Source: Bradyrhizobium paxllaeri (GTDB taxonomy: Bacteria; Pseudomonadota; Alphaproteobacteria; Rhizobiales; Xanthobacteraceae). Taken from it: 64,000 bases of DNA. Position numbers and translations under genes: made by a program. The number at the start of each line of letters is the position of its first letter. Position 1 is the first letter of the stretch. The DNA is taken from NCBI RefSeq assembly GCF_001693515.2, contig NZ_CP042968.1:3658001-3722000 (forward strand). Reading direction: 5' to 3'. The notes under the pieces were generated by a model. That model was not told the origin of the DNA. It did no database searches and saw nothing but the letters and a program-made list of their open reading frames with translations. Below are positions 43,291 through 50,888 of the stretch, in pieces.

Positions 43291-44273
43291 GCAGCGACCT
43301 CGATTCCAAATTCAAATTTCAGGCGATCGACGATGAAGGTGCGGTCGCGCTCGGTGAAATCGAGATATTCGACATCCTGTTGCTCGCCACGCGGGCCAGG
43401 CCAGCGGCTGTCGTCGCGCGTGCCGTAGCGTTCGATGCATTCGGCAAAGCGATTCATCGCGGCGCGGTTCATCTTGGCGCCGAGATCAATCGCGGCGTCC
43501 TTCAGCCGCTCGGTGGCGACACTGTGCGGCGGCTCGCTTTCGACAAAGACGTCGACAAAGGCCTCAAAGGGCAGGCCGAGGGTTTGCGCGCCGTCGACCA
43601 CCAACGCGGCTTGCTGCGCATATCCGAAGTCTTTGAGCGCGCGCTGCATGTTGAAGTATTCGGTCGACGACGTGGTCTTGAGGTCGGCAAACTCGCCCGA
43701 GTGCGTCGGGATCACGTCCGGCCGCGCTGACCACCAGTGCCCAGTCTCCGGATCGCGCCAGAACATCGAACACTCGATCTCGCCACTGAGCAGGCCATCG
43801 GCCACCAGCGGATGCCAGCCGAGCGATTCCGCCATGCCGCGCACTGCCTCGACTTCGTCTTCCGACAAGACTTCGATGCCGGCCGGCACCGTCTTAAGCC
43901 AAGCTTTGCATTCCGGATTGTTGCCATGCCACTTCCGCATGCGCTTGGTTTCGGGATTCAGAAGCTCGGTCGGGTGGATGACGTAGTGCTCGGAGAACGG
44001 CTCGGAGCCGAGCAGGAGAATGTGCGCGGCCCGGCCGAGGCGCTTGGCTTCGTCGCGCGAATTGGCGCGCGTCGAGACCTTGACCTGGCGGCGCGGGTTG
44101 TATGGCGACTGCAGCCAATACTTGGCCGGATCGTAGAAGATCGTCTTGGCGCCGCTCGACGACAGCTTGAAGCCGTCGCAGATGTGGGGACCGTGGTAAA
44201 CGTCGATCGGAATGCCGCTATAGATGCCGGGCTCTTTGATCGGCTTACCGTCCCAAGGACGGATCACCATCAT
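43287..44273 (-). CDS. RecE-like PD-(D/E)XK nuclease
   Basis: A 328-residue nuclease of the RecE/YqaJ-like group with a PD-(D/E)XK core. SARPDVIPTHSGEFADLKTT is the catalytic motif (Asp in RPD, then Asp-Leu-Lys). GRAAHILLLGSEPFSEHYV contains an upstream conserved helix and YAQQAALVVDG is the strand after the active site. It probably digests 5' strands from double-strand ends to feed RecT. It overlaps the recT gene by four bases (ATGA), as expected for a RecE-RecT pair. Confidence 0.8.
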   Translation of the reverse strand: MMVIRPWDGKPIKEPGIYSGIPIDVYHGPHICDGFKLSSSGAKTIFYDPAKYWLQSPYNPRRQVKVSTRANSRDEAKRLGRAAHILLLGSEPFSEHYVIHPTELLNPETKRMRKWHGNNPECKAWLKTVPAGIEVLSEDEVEAVRGMAESLGWHPLVADGLLSGEIECSMFWRDPETGHWWSARPDVIPTHSGEFADLKTTSSTEYFNMQRALKDFGYAQQAALVVDGAQTLGLPFEAFVDVFVESEPPHSVATERLKDAAIDLGAKMNRAAMNRFAECIERYGTRDDSRWPGPRGEQQDVEYLDFTERDRTFIVDRLKFEFGIEVAA

Positions 44274-44479
44274 GGCCGGCGCGCTCCGTCGAGGATGCGC
44301 AGCACATAGTCTTCGCCCTTCACTTCAGTGATGGTGCCGATGATCGCGGTCATGGCCGCTTCGACCGTGTGATCGAAAAGGTCCGGCGCGTGACGCGCCA
44401 TCGCGCGCAGCGTTTTCTCGTTGTAGTCGGCGAGTTCGTGATTGAGTGAGAGCAGGCGTTCGCGCGCGGACATGGCCAT
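44270..44479 (-). CDS. Small phage protein, first gene of the leftward operon
   Basis: A 69-residue helical protein (MAMSARERLLSLNHELADYN). A GGAGG six bases ahead of ATG 44479 fixes the start. As the first gene of the leftward early operon it could be a regulator or a small recombination helper, but no family is recognised. Its stop overlaps the RecE-like gene. Confidence 0.55.
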   Translation of the reverse strand: MAMSARERLLSLNHELADYNEKTLRAMARHAPDLFDHTVEAAMTAIIGTITEVKGEDYVLRILDGARRP

Positions 44480-44673
44480 GGCATGCCTCCAGAGCATCAG
44501 GCTTATTGTTCTTGAGCTTCGATGTCCCTGCCGTGCGAGTCAGTCTGACTCCACGCTCGCCAGAGTCAAGCGCGACTTGCGTAAACAACGAAAATACAGC
44601 CGCCAAACGAAAGCGCCAAACCGCTCGCCAAACGGTTTAGCGCTCAAGACGCCAGACGAGTTTCCTGCAATTT
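44480..44673. promoter_or_regulatory. Control region of the leftward operon
   Basis: A 194-base gap. It contains the palindrome GAGTCAGTCTGACTC at 44537-44551 and three copies of CGCCAAAC starting at 44601, 44614 and 44626. The copies repeat at 13 and 12 bases, near one helical turn. Overlapping the last copy is the pair AAACCG and CGGTTT. These are candidate repressor or Cro operators ahead of the operon that begins with the gene at 44479. No confident -10 box was found. Confidence 0.5.
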
Positions 44674-45450
44674 CTAAGTGATGGGAGATAGTTGCGCGAT
44701 CAGTCGACCAACGATCTTGAGGTCGCGCAGTGCAACGGTGATGCGATTGTTCCGATCGGAATCCGACACCAAGGTGATCTCGCGCGACTTCTTTTTTTGT
44801 GGCGAAAGAAAGAGCCGCTTCAAAATGATCGAGAAACCGTTATCGATTGCAAAGACTTGTCCGTCTTGCGGAGTTTTTTGCGCGTGGTCGATCAGTACCC
44901 ATGCGCCTCGCTTGATGGAGGGATGCATCAAGTCGGACAGTACGCGATAGAGCCGACATGTCTCTGCATCGCAGCGAAATTCATTGAACACGTGCGGCGG
45001 CAACCGCCACCAATCCAACATCCCATTCGCATCAGCCGTCGCGTCGCCGGCGCCGATCCCGGCAGCGGCCTCGTCGATCACGCCAAGATAAAGCGGCTTC
45101 AGCATGCTCTCGCGGCTCCTACCGACGCCAGGGCGGTCGCGCACGATCGCGAGCTTTGGACGTCCGATCTTCGCCTTGGACTTTCTGCCGTTGACCAGTA
45201 CGCCTTCGGGCGGATTGCCCTCGCCGGAAATCAGCCAGTTCAAATCGCAAGATAGACCTGCAGCAACGAGTTCTATGCTTTTGATGTCGGCCTGTACTTC
45301 GCCTAGTTCCCATTGACTGACGGCAGCGCGTGTCTTGCCGGCCAGCCGAGCGACCTGCGCTTGCACCATTCCCCTGGCTTTGCGCACTGCACGCAAGCGC
45401 CGGCCGATCTGTTCGGGGCTGTCCCATTTTGACGGGGCTACGATGGACAC
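44674..45450 (-). CDS. CI-like repressor, helix-turn-helix plus degenerate S24 domain
   Basis: A 258-residue protein. The N-terminal XRE-type HTH is GRRLRAVRKARGMVQAQV with GKTRAAVSQWELGEVQADI. After a linker of about 80 residues, the C-terminal part aligns with the LexA/CI S24 peptidase: RLYRVLSDLMHPSIKRGAWV, then PQDGQVFAIDNG and SIILKRLFLS. In S24 the motif GDSM carries the nucleophilic Ser; here it reads SDLM, so the Ser is replaced by Leu. The Lys in ILKRL is kept. It therefore may not self-cleave. Adjacent divergent Cro-like gene and palindromes support the repressor role. Confidence 0.85.
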   Translation of the reverse strand: MSIVAPSKWDSPEQIGRRLRAVRKARGMVQAQVARLAGKTRAAVSQWELGEVQADIKSIELVAAGLSCDLNWLISGEGNPPEGVLVNGRKSKAKIGRPKLAIVRDRPGVGRSRESMLKPLYLGVIDEAAAGIGAGDATADANGMLDWWRLPPHVFNEFRCDAETCRLYRVLSDLMHPSIKRGAWVLIDHAQKTPQDGQVFAIDNGFSIILKRLFLSPQKKKSREITLVSDSDRNNRITVALRDLKIVGRLIAQLSPIT

Positions 45451-45474
45451 GATCCTGTTCCTTCCCTCTTGTGT

Positions 45475-45486
45475 CTTGACGTCAAG
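45475..45486. promoter_or_regulatory. Perfect 12-bp palindrome in the repressor-Cro gap
   Basis: CTTGACGTCAAG is an exact palindrome. It contains TTGACG, which could also be a -35 element for the rightward promoter. It lies 25 bases from the repressor start and 59 from the Cro-like start, a place where the lysogeny operators are expected. Confidence 0.5.
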
Positions 45487-45491
45487 CGGGT

Positions 45492-45510
45492 CTTTCTAAT
45501 TTAATGAAAG
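45492..45510. promoter_or_regulatory. AT-rich inverted repeat in the repressor-Cro gap
   Basis: CTTTCTAATTTAATGAAAG has arms CTTTC and GAAAG round an AT-rich core. It sits six bases after the palindrome at 45475 and may overlap the -10 of the rightward promoter. It is a candidate operator. Confidence 0.4.
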
Positions 45511-45544
45511 CGGGGCGCCGAAAACGAAAGTGAGGTCTCCCCAA

Positions 45545-45802
45545 ATGTCTGAGGGTGAGAGCGCGACCTCGGAGCGCCGTCGCCGGCGGCGATCTTTCTC
45601 AAAGGAAGACCCGACCATCGCGCTTATTCGTGAGCGAAGGTTGGAAGTTGCCATTGCGGATGAGCTTGGCATTCGTCGCCAGGCTGTCTTCCAGTGGAAA
45701 CAGGTCCCAGTGAATCGAGTGCTCAAGGTCTCCTCCATCACCGGTAGACCGCCGCACCTCATTCGACCCGACATCTATCCGGCACCGCCAACCGTTGGTT
45801 GA
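45545..45802 (+). CDS. Cro/YdaS-like helix-turn-helix protein
   Basis: An 85-residue DNA-binding protein. The motif EVAIADELGIRRQAVFQWKQ followed by VPVNRVLKVSSITGRPPHLI matches the YdaS/Cro-type HTH group. Divergent to the CI-like repressor, it is the Cro counterpart. ATG 45545 is preferred, although an in-frame GTG 15 bases upstream exists. The first 20 residues are Ser/Arg-rich and unlike the family core. Confidence 0.8.
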   Translation: MSEGESATSERRRRRRSFSKEDPTIALIRERRLEVAIADELGIRRQAVFQWKQVPVNRVLKVSSITGRPPHLIRPDIYPAPPTVG

Positions 45803-45936
45803 GCTTCGCTAAAACACCTCAAACCAGATGAGGTGTCAAGGCGAGCTTACCATTTCTTGTACAGCGCTATGGGCAGGGAAACCACCTTTTCCGAGGGTTT
45901 CGGAAGTCGAACAGAAGATAAGCGGAGCTAATGACC

Positions 45937-46314
45937 ATGGCGAAAGACGCCCAAGCGAACGAACCGAATGCGGAAGTCATCCGTGAAGCCTTTGAAGAAA
46001 TATTGTCGCACGAAAAGCGCTTGGAACAAGCGCAGAGCGAATACATGAAGACGTGTCGCGCGATACGTGGCGACATGAAGACGGTCTATGACGAAGCCAA
46101 GGAAGCGGGCGTCACAAAGAAGGTGCTGAAAGCTAAGGTAAAACAGCACAATTATCTGAAAAAAGCAGACAAGTGCCGCACCGATCTGGAGGCGGACGAA
46201 CAGAACGAATTTGATCTGATCGTGCAGAAGCTTGGCGACCTCGCCGATCTGCCGCTCGGTCTTGCGGCGCTCAATGGCGCCGGAAAGGACGACGGCCAGC
46301 ACCTCCATTCCTGA
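45937..46314 (+). CDS. GapR-like protein (DUF2312-like)
   Basis: A 125-residue helical protein. The segment IRGDMKTVYDEAKEAGVTKK, then VLKAKVKQHNYLKK, aligns with the core of GapR/DUF2312 (IKEVYAEAKGNGFDVKVLKK in the host type). GapR is a small alphaproteobacterial DNA-binding protein that tracks overtwisted DNA and helps replication and segregation. The phage copy has a longer middle loop and a C-terminal extension. GGAG lies nine bases ahead of ATG 45937; a nearer ATG at 45931 would have only three. It is the second gene of the rightward early arm. Confidence 0.7.
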   Translation: MAKDAQANEPNAEVIREAFEEILSHEKRLEQAQSEYMKTCRAIRGDMKTVYDEAKEAGVTKKVLKAKVKQHNYLKKADKCRTDLEADEQNEFDLIVQKLGDLADLPLGLAALNGAGKDDGQHLHS

Positions 46315-46338
46315 TCTGGGTATAACGGAGGTATTAAG

Positions 46339-47418
46339 ATGGCCGGTATCCTCTCGGTTCGAGATCGCACGTCACCACCCGAACGTGTTTCAGACCCCAA
46401 GGTCTTCGCCCGTCAGTTGTGGCTGACGCTCGACGATGCGACCGATCCCAAACAGGCGATTGAGATCGAAGCGCGGCTTGCGGCGTACCAGACCTACATG
46501 GAGGACACCGGCCTCTTCACCAAAGAGGAAATACGCCCAATCAACGAGACGCGCATGCGCGCGCGGTGGAAGCTCGGGCAGTTGCTGGCCGAGGTCGAAC
46601 GCGGCACAGGGCCTGGTCGCGGGAAAAAGGTGTCGGGCCTCTCGACATCTTTTCGCGCCTTCCTCAAGAAGATCGGGCTTCAGAAAGATACAGCACTCGA
46701 AGCGCAGCGCATCGGCACCTTGCCCGATCCCGAACTGATCAAAGCCTTCGAACGTGCGCGAGCTGACGACCGGCTTCTCTATTTTACCGACCTGATCAGG
46801 GTCGCGCGGCCATGGTGGAAAAAGGAAAGCCGCACGCAACGCGAGCAGGCTCTTGGCGCCAAGATCATGGCGCTGCCGGAACAGAAGTTCGGCGTGATCC
46901 TCGAAGACTTCGAATGGGACTTCGAGACTTTCAGCCGGATCACCGGCATGGATCGACACGCAAGCAATCATTATCCGACAGCGGCCGAAGCGCATACGCC
47001 TGAAGAGATCGTCGAGCGCACCAAAGAACGCGCATCGGTCGCGGCCGATGACAGCGCGCTCTTCATGTGGGTACCGAATCCTTTCCTCTCGACCGGGATC
47101 AAGGTGCTCGAACTGCGCGGCTACAGATATGTGACGAACTGGGCCTGGACGAAAGACGGCCTTGGTACTGGCTACTGGAATCGTGAAACGCATGAGCTTT
47201 TGCTGCTCGGCATCAAAGGCAATCTGCCGTGCCCTGCGATGGGCGAGCAATGGCCGTCGAGCAAGCATGGCGAACGGCGCGAGCACTCCCAGAAGCCGGA
47301 TTGGCAATACGAACTGATCGAAGCGTATTTCCCGACGCTGCCGAAGATTGAGCTTAACGCGCGATCCGGTCGCGCCGGATGGGTGTCCTGGGGCAACGAA
47401 GCTCCGGAGGCGGCATGA
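46339..47418 (+). CDS. MT-A70-family adenine methyltransferase homologue with altered DPPW motif
   Basis: A 359-residue protein. The first ~180 residues hold a helix-rich region with KKVSGLSTSFRAFLKKIGL and DPELIKAFERARADDRLLYF. The second half aligns with MT-A70: FGVILEDFEWDFETFSRITG, then MDRHASNHYPTAAE, the central LFMWVPNPFLSTGIKVLELR and ELLLLGIKGNLPCP. The catalytic DPPW is replaced by DFEW here, losing both prolines. The later motif HSQKPDWQYELIEAYFP is normal. It may be inactive or altered in specificity. An AACGGAGG site precedes the start; the next gene overlaps by four bases. Confidence 0.75.
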   Translation: MAGILSVRDRTSPPERVSDPKVFARQLWLTLDDATDPKQAIEIEARLAAYQTYMEDTGLFTKEEIRPINETRMRARWKLGQLLAEVERGTGPGRGKKVSGLSTSFRAFLKKIGLQKDTALEAQRIGTLPDPELIKAFERARADDRLLYFTDLIRVARPWWKKESRTQREQALGAKIMALPEQKFGVILEDFEWDFETFSRITGMDRHASNHYPTAAEAHTPEEIVERTKERASVAADDSALFMWVPNPFLSTGIKVLELRGYRYVTNWAWTKDGLGTGYWNRETHELLLLGIKGNLPCPAMGEQWPSSKHGERREHSQKPDWQYELIEAYFPTLPKIELNARSGRAGWVSWGNEAPEAA

Positions 47419-47951
47419 AAAAGATTCTCACCTTCGACTTCGCTCGGCGCACCGGCTGGTGTTTCGGCTGTCCGGGTGAGGAGCCGCGCTTTGGCTCGAT
47501 CCGCTTTGCGAGCGCTGGCGCCTCGCATGAGGCGATCTTCGGTCACGCGATCAATTGGGCGCAGGCGATGTTCACCGAGCTCGCGCCGGATCAGTACGTC
47601 TATGAAGAGCCGATGCAGTTTCGCGGCGGCAAGAGCCGCGCCGGCAATGACGAAATCGCCTATGGCCTGCCGGCCATCATCCAGGGCGTCGCACACAACC
47701 TCGGGATTCACGACGCGCGCAAGGCGCGGGTGCAAGATGTGCGGCTGCACTTCATCCATCGCAATCCAAAGCGGGAGATCGCCAAGCGGGAGACCATGCA
47801 GCGCTGTCGATTGTTCGGCTGGGAAGTCAGGGACGATAACGAAGCCGATGCATGCGCGCTTTGGCATTACGCCTGCACCTCCCAGGATTCGAAGCTGGCC
47901 ATCCAGACTTCGGACCTGTTTCTACCGCGTACAGCCGGGAGCATGCCATGA
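47415..47951 (+). CDS. RuvC-like phage Holliday junction resolvase
   Basis: A 178-residue RNase H-fold protein. It begins MKKILTFDFARRTGWCFG with the first catalytic Asp. The second acidic residue is in YVYEEPMQFRGGKSRAG and the last pair in DDNEADACALWHYA. The spacing fits RuvC-type phage resolvases. It would cut branched DNA before packaging. Its start overlaps the methyltransferase stop; its own stop overlaps the next start, so translation is coupled through all three. Confidence 0.8.
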   Translation: MKKILTFDFARRTGWCFGCPGEEPRFGSIRFASAGASHEAIFGHAINWAQAMFTELAPDQYVYEEPMQFRGGKSRAGNDEIAYGLPAIIQGVAHNLGIHDARKARVQDVRLHFIHRNPKREIAKRETMQRCRLFGWEVRDDNEADACALWHYACTSQDSKLAIQTSDLFLPRTAGSMP

Positions 47952-48292
47952 ACAAGAAATGGGATGAAGAAGCCATCACCAAGCTACGCAACATGGCTGA
48001 GATAGCATCAGTCGACGAAATCGCTTACGCATTGGACTCGACGCCCGGCTCTGTGGTCGTGAAGGCGTCGGAGCACGGCATCAGCCTGCGCAAACATCGC
48101 GTGCGCGTATTGCTGCCGAAGCCGAAGAAGGATCGCCTCGACATCGAAGCGCGACGTCGAGGTCTTAAGACGGATGACCTGGTGCGGCATTTGCTGATCG
48201 CGGTGATCGACGACGACATGTTCGATGCGGTACTCGACGACGACCTTGCCGCGATGAAGCGGGAGCAGGCAGCGCACGCATTCATCGGGTGA
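47948..48292 (+). CDS. GcrA-like DNA-binding protein
   Basis: A 114-residue protein. The N-terminal ~45 residues (KKWDEEAITKLRNMAEIASV, DEIAYALDSTPGSVVVKASE) resemble the Myb/SANT-like or GcrA N-terminal helix-turn-helix, which has WTDERVELLKKLW and later AVIGKVHRLGLS. The rest (RRRGLKTDDLVRHLLIAVID) is helical and not typical of GcrA. It may be a phage regulator that imitates GcrA at promoters. Adjacent genes encode MT-A70 and RuvC-like proteins. Confidence 0.55.
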   Translation: MNKKWDEEAITKLRNMAEIASVDEIAYALDSTPGSVVVKASEHGISLRKHRVRVLLPKPKKDRLDIEARRRGLKTDDLVRHLLIAVIDDDMFDAVLDDDLAAMKREQAAHAFIG

Positions 48293-48296
48293 TGCC

Positions 48297-49109
48297 ATGG
48301 CCGGCAGCCCAACAGACACGCGACCGAAGCCACTCATTGCCGCCGGCACGGACCTGCGAAAGTGGAATTACATGAAGCTCGACGTGGTCGCGCTTCTCAA
48401 CAGCGACACTTGGGCGATGGCTGACGGCTGGGCCGCGAAGGCTGCAGTCACATTGTGGTGCCGCGCCTGGCACCAGGTGCCGGCCGGTTCCCTGCCGAAT
48501 GATGCGGTCGCATTGCGGTCGCTTGCCAACATCCCGGACTTCGACAGCGTGCGCGAAATGGCGCTGCGCGGATTCATCGAGTGTAGTGACGGCCGGCTCT
48601 ATCATCCGACCATCTGCAAGGCCGTAAAAGAGTCTTTGAAGGCACTAAGGCAGCGGAAAAACGCCGCTAACAAGCGGTGGGAAAACAAGAAAAAGCTAAA
48701 TGCGGGCGCAGATGCGCCCGCAAAGCGGTCGCAATCCGGCTCGCAATCCGGGTGCAATGCGAGGGAAAAGGAAAGGGAAAAGAAAGATTCTTCCTTCCCT
48801 AACGGGAAGGCGCCTGGCGGCGCCGAGCCGGGTTTGTTTGCAGTGCAAGGGGCACCATCTGCCAAGCCGCCACCAGCCGACCCGCCAACACCGGACGCCG
48901 AGCTATACCGCCGAGGCCGCGAAGTGCTCGGCAAGAACTGCGGCGGCCTGATCACCGACCTCAAGAAACACCACGGCGGCAACGTCGCGCTTGCACGCGC
49001 CACCATCGAACACGCTTCCACCAAGGCAGACCCGCGCGAGTACGTCGGCGCCGTCATCCGAGGTCGAGGTCGTCAGACCAGCGGCGAGCTATGGGACACC
49101 GGAATATGA
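48297..49109 (+). CDS. DUF1376-type phage replication protein
   Basis: A 270-residue protein. The N-terminal segment WNYMKLDVVALLNSDTWAMA, DGWAAKAAVTLWCRAWHQVP, GSLPNDAVALRSLA fits DUF1376 (a winged-helix fold seen in phage replication-initiation proteins). A charged low-complexity linker follows (NAREKEREKKDSSFP). The C-terminal part (GKNCGGLITDLKKHHGGN) resembles the helicase-loader-type tail. It is placed directly before the primase-helicase genes and is therefore a likely origin-binding or helicase-loading protein. Confidence 0.7.
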   Translation: MAGSPTDTRPKPLIAAGTDLRKWNYMKLDVVALLNSDTWAMADGWAAKAAVTLWCRAWHQVPAGSLPNDAVALRSLANIPDFDSVREMALRGFIECSDGRLYHPTICKAVKESLKALRQRKNAANKRWENKKKLNAGADAPAKRSQSGSQSGCNAREKEREKKDSSFPNGKAPGGAEPGLFAVQGAPSAKPPPADPPTPDAELYRRGREVLGKNCGGLITDLKKHHGGNVALARATIEHASTKADPREYVGAVIRGRGRQTSGELWDTGI

Positions 49110-49402
49110 AAACCGCGTTCGACATCCTGCGCGCTCACGGCATCGAAACGCGACGCATGCCAGGGCGTGGCCGGTTCTACACCACGTGCCCGAACTGCTC
49201 GGCATCACGAAAGAAAAAACGCGACACCTGCCTTAGCGTCGAGATCACCGAGATCGGCGTGCGCTGGCGCTGTCACCACTGCCCATGGAAGGGAGGCGAA
49301 CTGTATGAACCAAAAAATTCTCGGCGGGATCGGCGTGGAGTTCTTCGAGGGACGCGGGATCAGCGCGGAAACCGCCGCTCGGTTTGGGGTGTATACGGGT
49401 AG
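49106..49402 (+). CDS. Primase zinc-finger ORF (overlaps the primase-helicase)
   Basis: A 98-residue frame. The first ~65 residues form the zinc ribbon of a T7-type primase: FYTTCPNCSASRKKKRDTCL and VRWRCHHCPWKGGELYEP carry four cysteines in CxxC and CxxC-like pairs. After about residue 70 the frame turns into an Arg-rich stretch that is the shadow of the next gene. An A6 run at 49312-49317 lies where this frame should fuse to the primase-helicase frame. The product may be an independent zinc-finger protein or the front part of a fused primase. Confidence 0.7.
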   Translation: MKTAFDILRAHGIETRRMPGRGRFYTTCPNCSASRKKKRDTCLSVEITEIGVRWRCHHCPWKGGELYEPKNSRRDRRGVLRGTRDQRGNRRSVWGVYG

Positions 49403-50888
49403 GAAGCTGTTCAAGCCTGATCCGGACAATCCGCACCGGCGCAAGTTCGATCGCGTCGATCCTGATCCTGCCGGCAATGTGCTGGTCTTCCCGACGGAAG
49501 AGCACGGCGTCGTGGTCGCGGAGGAGTACCGCGAGAACAAGCAGGACGGCGACAAGGATATTTGGCAGCGCAACGGCAACAAGCGCACGTTCTGGAATTG
49601 CGAGGTGATGGACGATCCGGCGCTCGCCGATGGACACATGCCGCTGATCATCACCGAGGGGCGCATCGACGGGCTCACCTCGATCGACTGCGGATTCCCG
49701 TTCACCGTCTCGGTACCGTGTGGCGGTCCGACAGTGCCGATGGGCCGTGATCCGGAAGACCTCGACCCGCTGGATGTCGACAAGGATGCGCAGGGTGAAT
49801 TCGATTATGTCTTCAATAATCGACAGCGCCTGAAGGTGATCAAGCGTTTCGTGCTCGCAACCGACGATGACCCGGTCGGCAAGCGATTGCGCGCCGAGCT
49901 TGTCCGACGCTTGCTGCCGAGCCGCTGCATGTTCGTCGAGTATCCCGATGGCTGCAAAGACCTTAACGCGGTGCGCACGAAGCATGGTCCGGAAGAGGTC
50001 GCGCGCGTGCTCAACGCGGCGAAGCCGTTTCCAGTGCATGGCGTCTACACGCTTTCGGAATTCCCCGACCTGCCAGCGCTGCAAACCTATTCGACCGGCT
50101 GGCCGCTGCTCGACGAATACGTTCGGCCATTCCTCGGTGAGATCATGTTCGTGCTCGGCATCCCGGGTCATGGCAAGAGCGCGTTGGTCACAAACCTGGC
50201 AGCGAACTTCGCGGAGCAATACGGCTGGCGCATTGCGATGTTCGCGCCGGAAGAGCCGACCGTGCCACACATGCGCGACAAACTTCGGCGCGTGCGCATG
50301 TCATCGCCGGTCATGCGTGCCAAGTACGGCAACGCGCTCGGTGATCTCGATCGCGACGCTTTGCGTGAGGTCGACCAGTGGATCAACGATCATTTCCTGT
50401 TCATCGCATCAGATCCACTCGGGCAGGGCGATGACGAAGTTTATCTCGACTGGCTGATCGAACGTGCGGTCGATTGTGTGCACCGGCATGCGATCCGCGT
50501 GCTGGTGGTCGACCCTTGGAATGAGGTTGAGCAATCGCGAGGCCCGCGCGAATCCCTGACCGAGTACACTGGCCGCGCGTTGCGCCTCATAAACCGTTTT
50601 CGGCACAACTACGGCGTCATGGTGATTGTGCTGATCCATCCGACAAAGGAGGTCGGCAAAGACGGCAAAGGCAGAGCACCGACGCCATACGACGCAGATG
50701 GCTCGGCGCATTGGTACAATAAGGCTGATCATTTTCTGATCATCCACCGCGAGAATGACTTCAGCGATGAAGCGGCAATTCGTATTGCCAAGTGCAAGTT
50801 CGAAGGCACCGGTCAGAAGGGCATGATCAAGATGAAATTCGATCGCGAAGCCGGCCGCTATCACCGGCTCGACCAGGTGGCCGCATGA
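49305..50888 (+). CDS. Phage primase-helicase (TOPRIM plus RecA-like helicase)
   Basis: A 527-residue T7 gp4-type protein. The N-terminal part has a TOPRIM-like acidic site (LIITEGRIDGLTSIDCG and KRFVLATDDDPVGKRLRAEL). A RecA-like helicase follows with Walker A GIPGHGKSALVTNLA and Walker B-like IRVLVVDPWNEVEQSRG. A GGGAGG sits eight bases ahead of ATG 49305. The zinc finger of the typical primase is missing from this frame and is present in the overlapping upstream ORF. T7 makes helicase with and without a zinc finger, so the split may reproduce that. Confidence 0.85.
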   Translation: MNQKILGGIGVEFFEGRGISAETAARFGVYTGRKLFKPDPDNPHRRKFDRVDPDPAGNVLVFPTEEHGVVVAEEYRENKQDGDKDIWQRNGNKRTFWNCEVMDDPALADGHMPLIITEGRIDGLTSIDCGFPFTVSVPCGGPTVPMGRDPEDLDPLDVDKDAQGEFDYVFNNRQRLKVIKRFVLATDDDPVGKRLRAELVRRLLPSRCMFVEYPDGCKDLNAVRTKHGPEEVARVLNAAKPFPVHGVYTLSEFPDLPALQTYSTGWPLLDEYVRPFLGEIMFVLGIPGHGKSALVTNLAANFAEQYGWRIAMFAPEEPTVPHMRDKLRRVRMSSPVMRAKYGNALGDLDRDALREVDQWINDHFLFIASDPLGQGDDEVYLDWLIERAVDCVHRHAIRVLVVDPWNEVEQSRGPRESLTEYTGRALRLINRFRHNYGVMVIVLIHPTKEVGKDGKGRAPTPYDADGSAHWYNKADHFLIIHRENDFSDEAAIRIAKCKFEGTGQKGMIKMKFDREAGRYHRLDQVAA

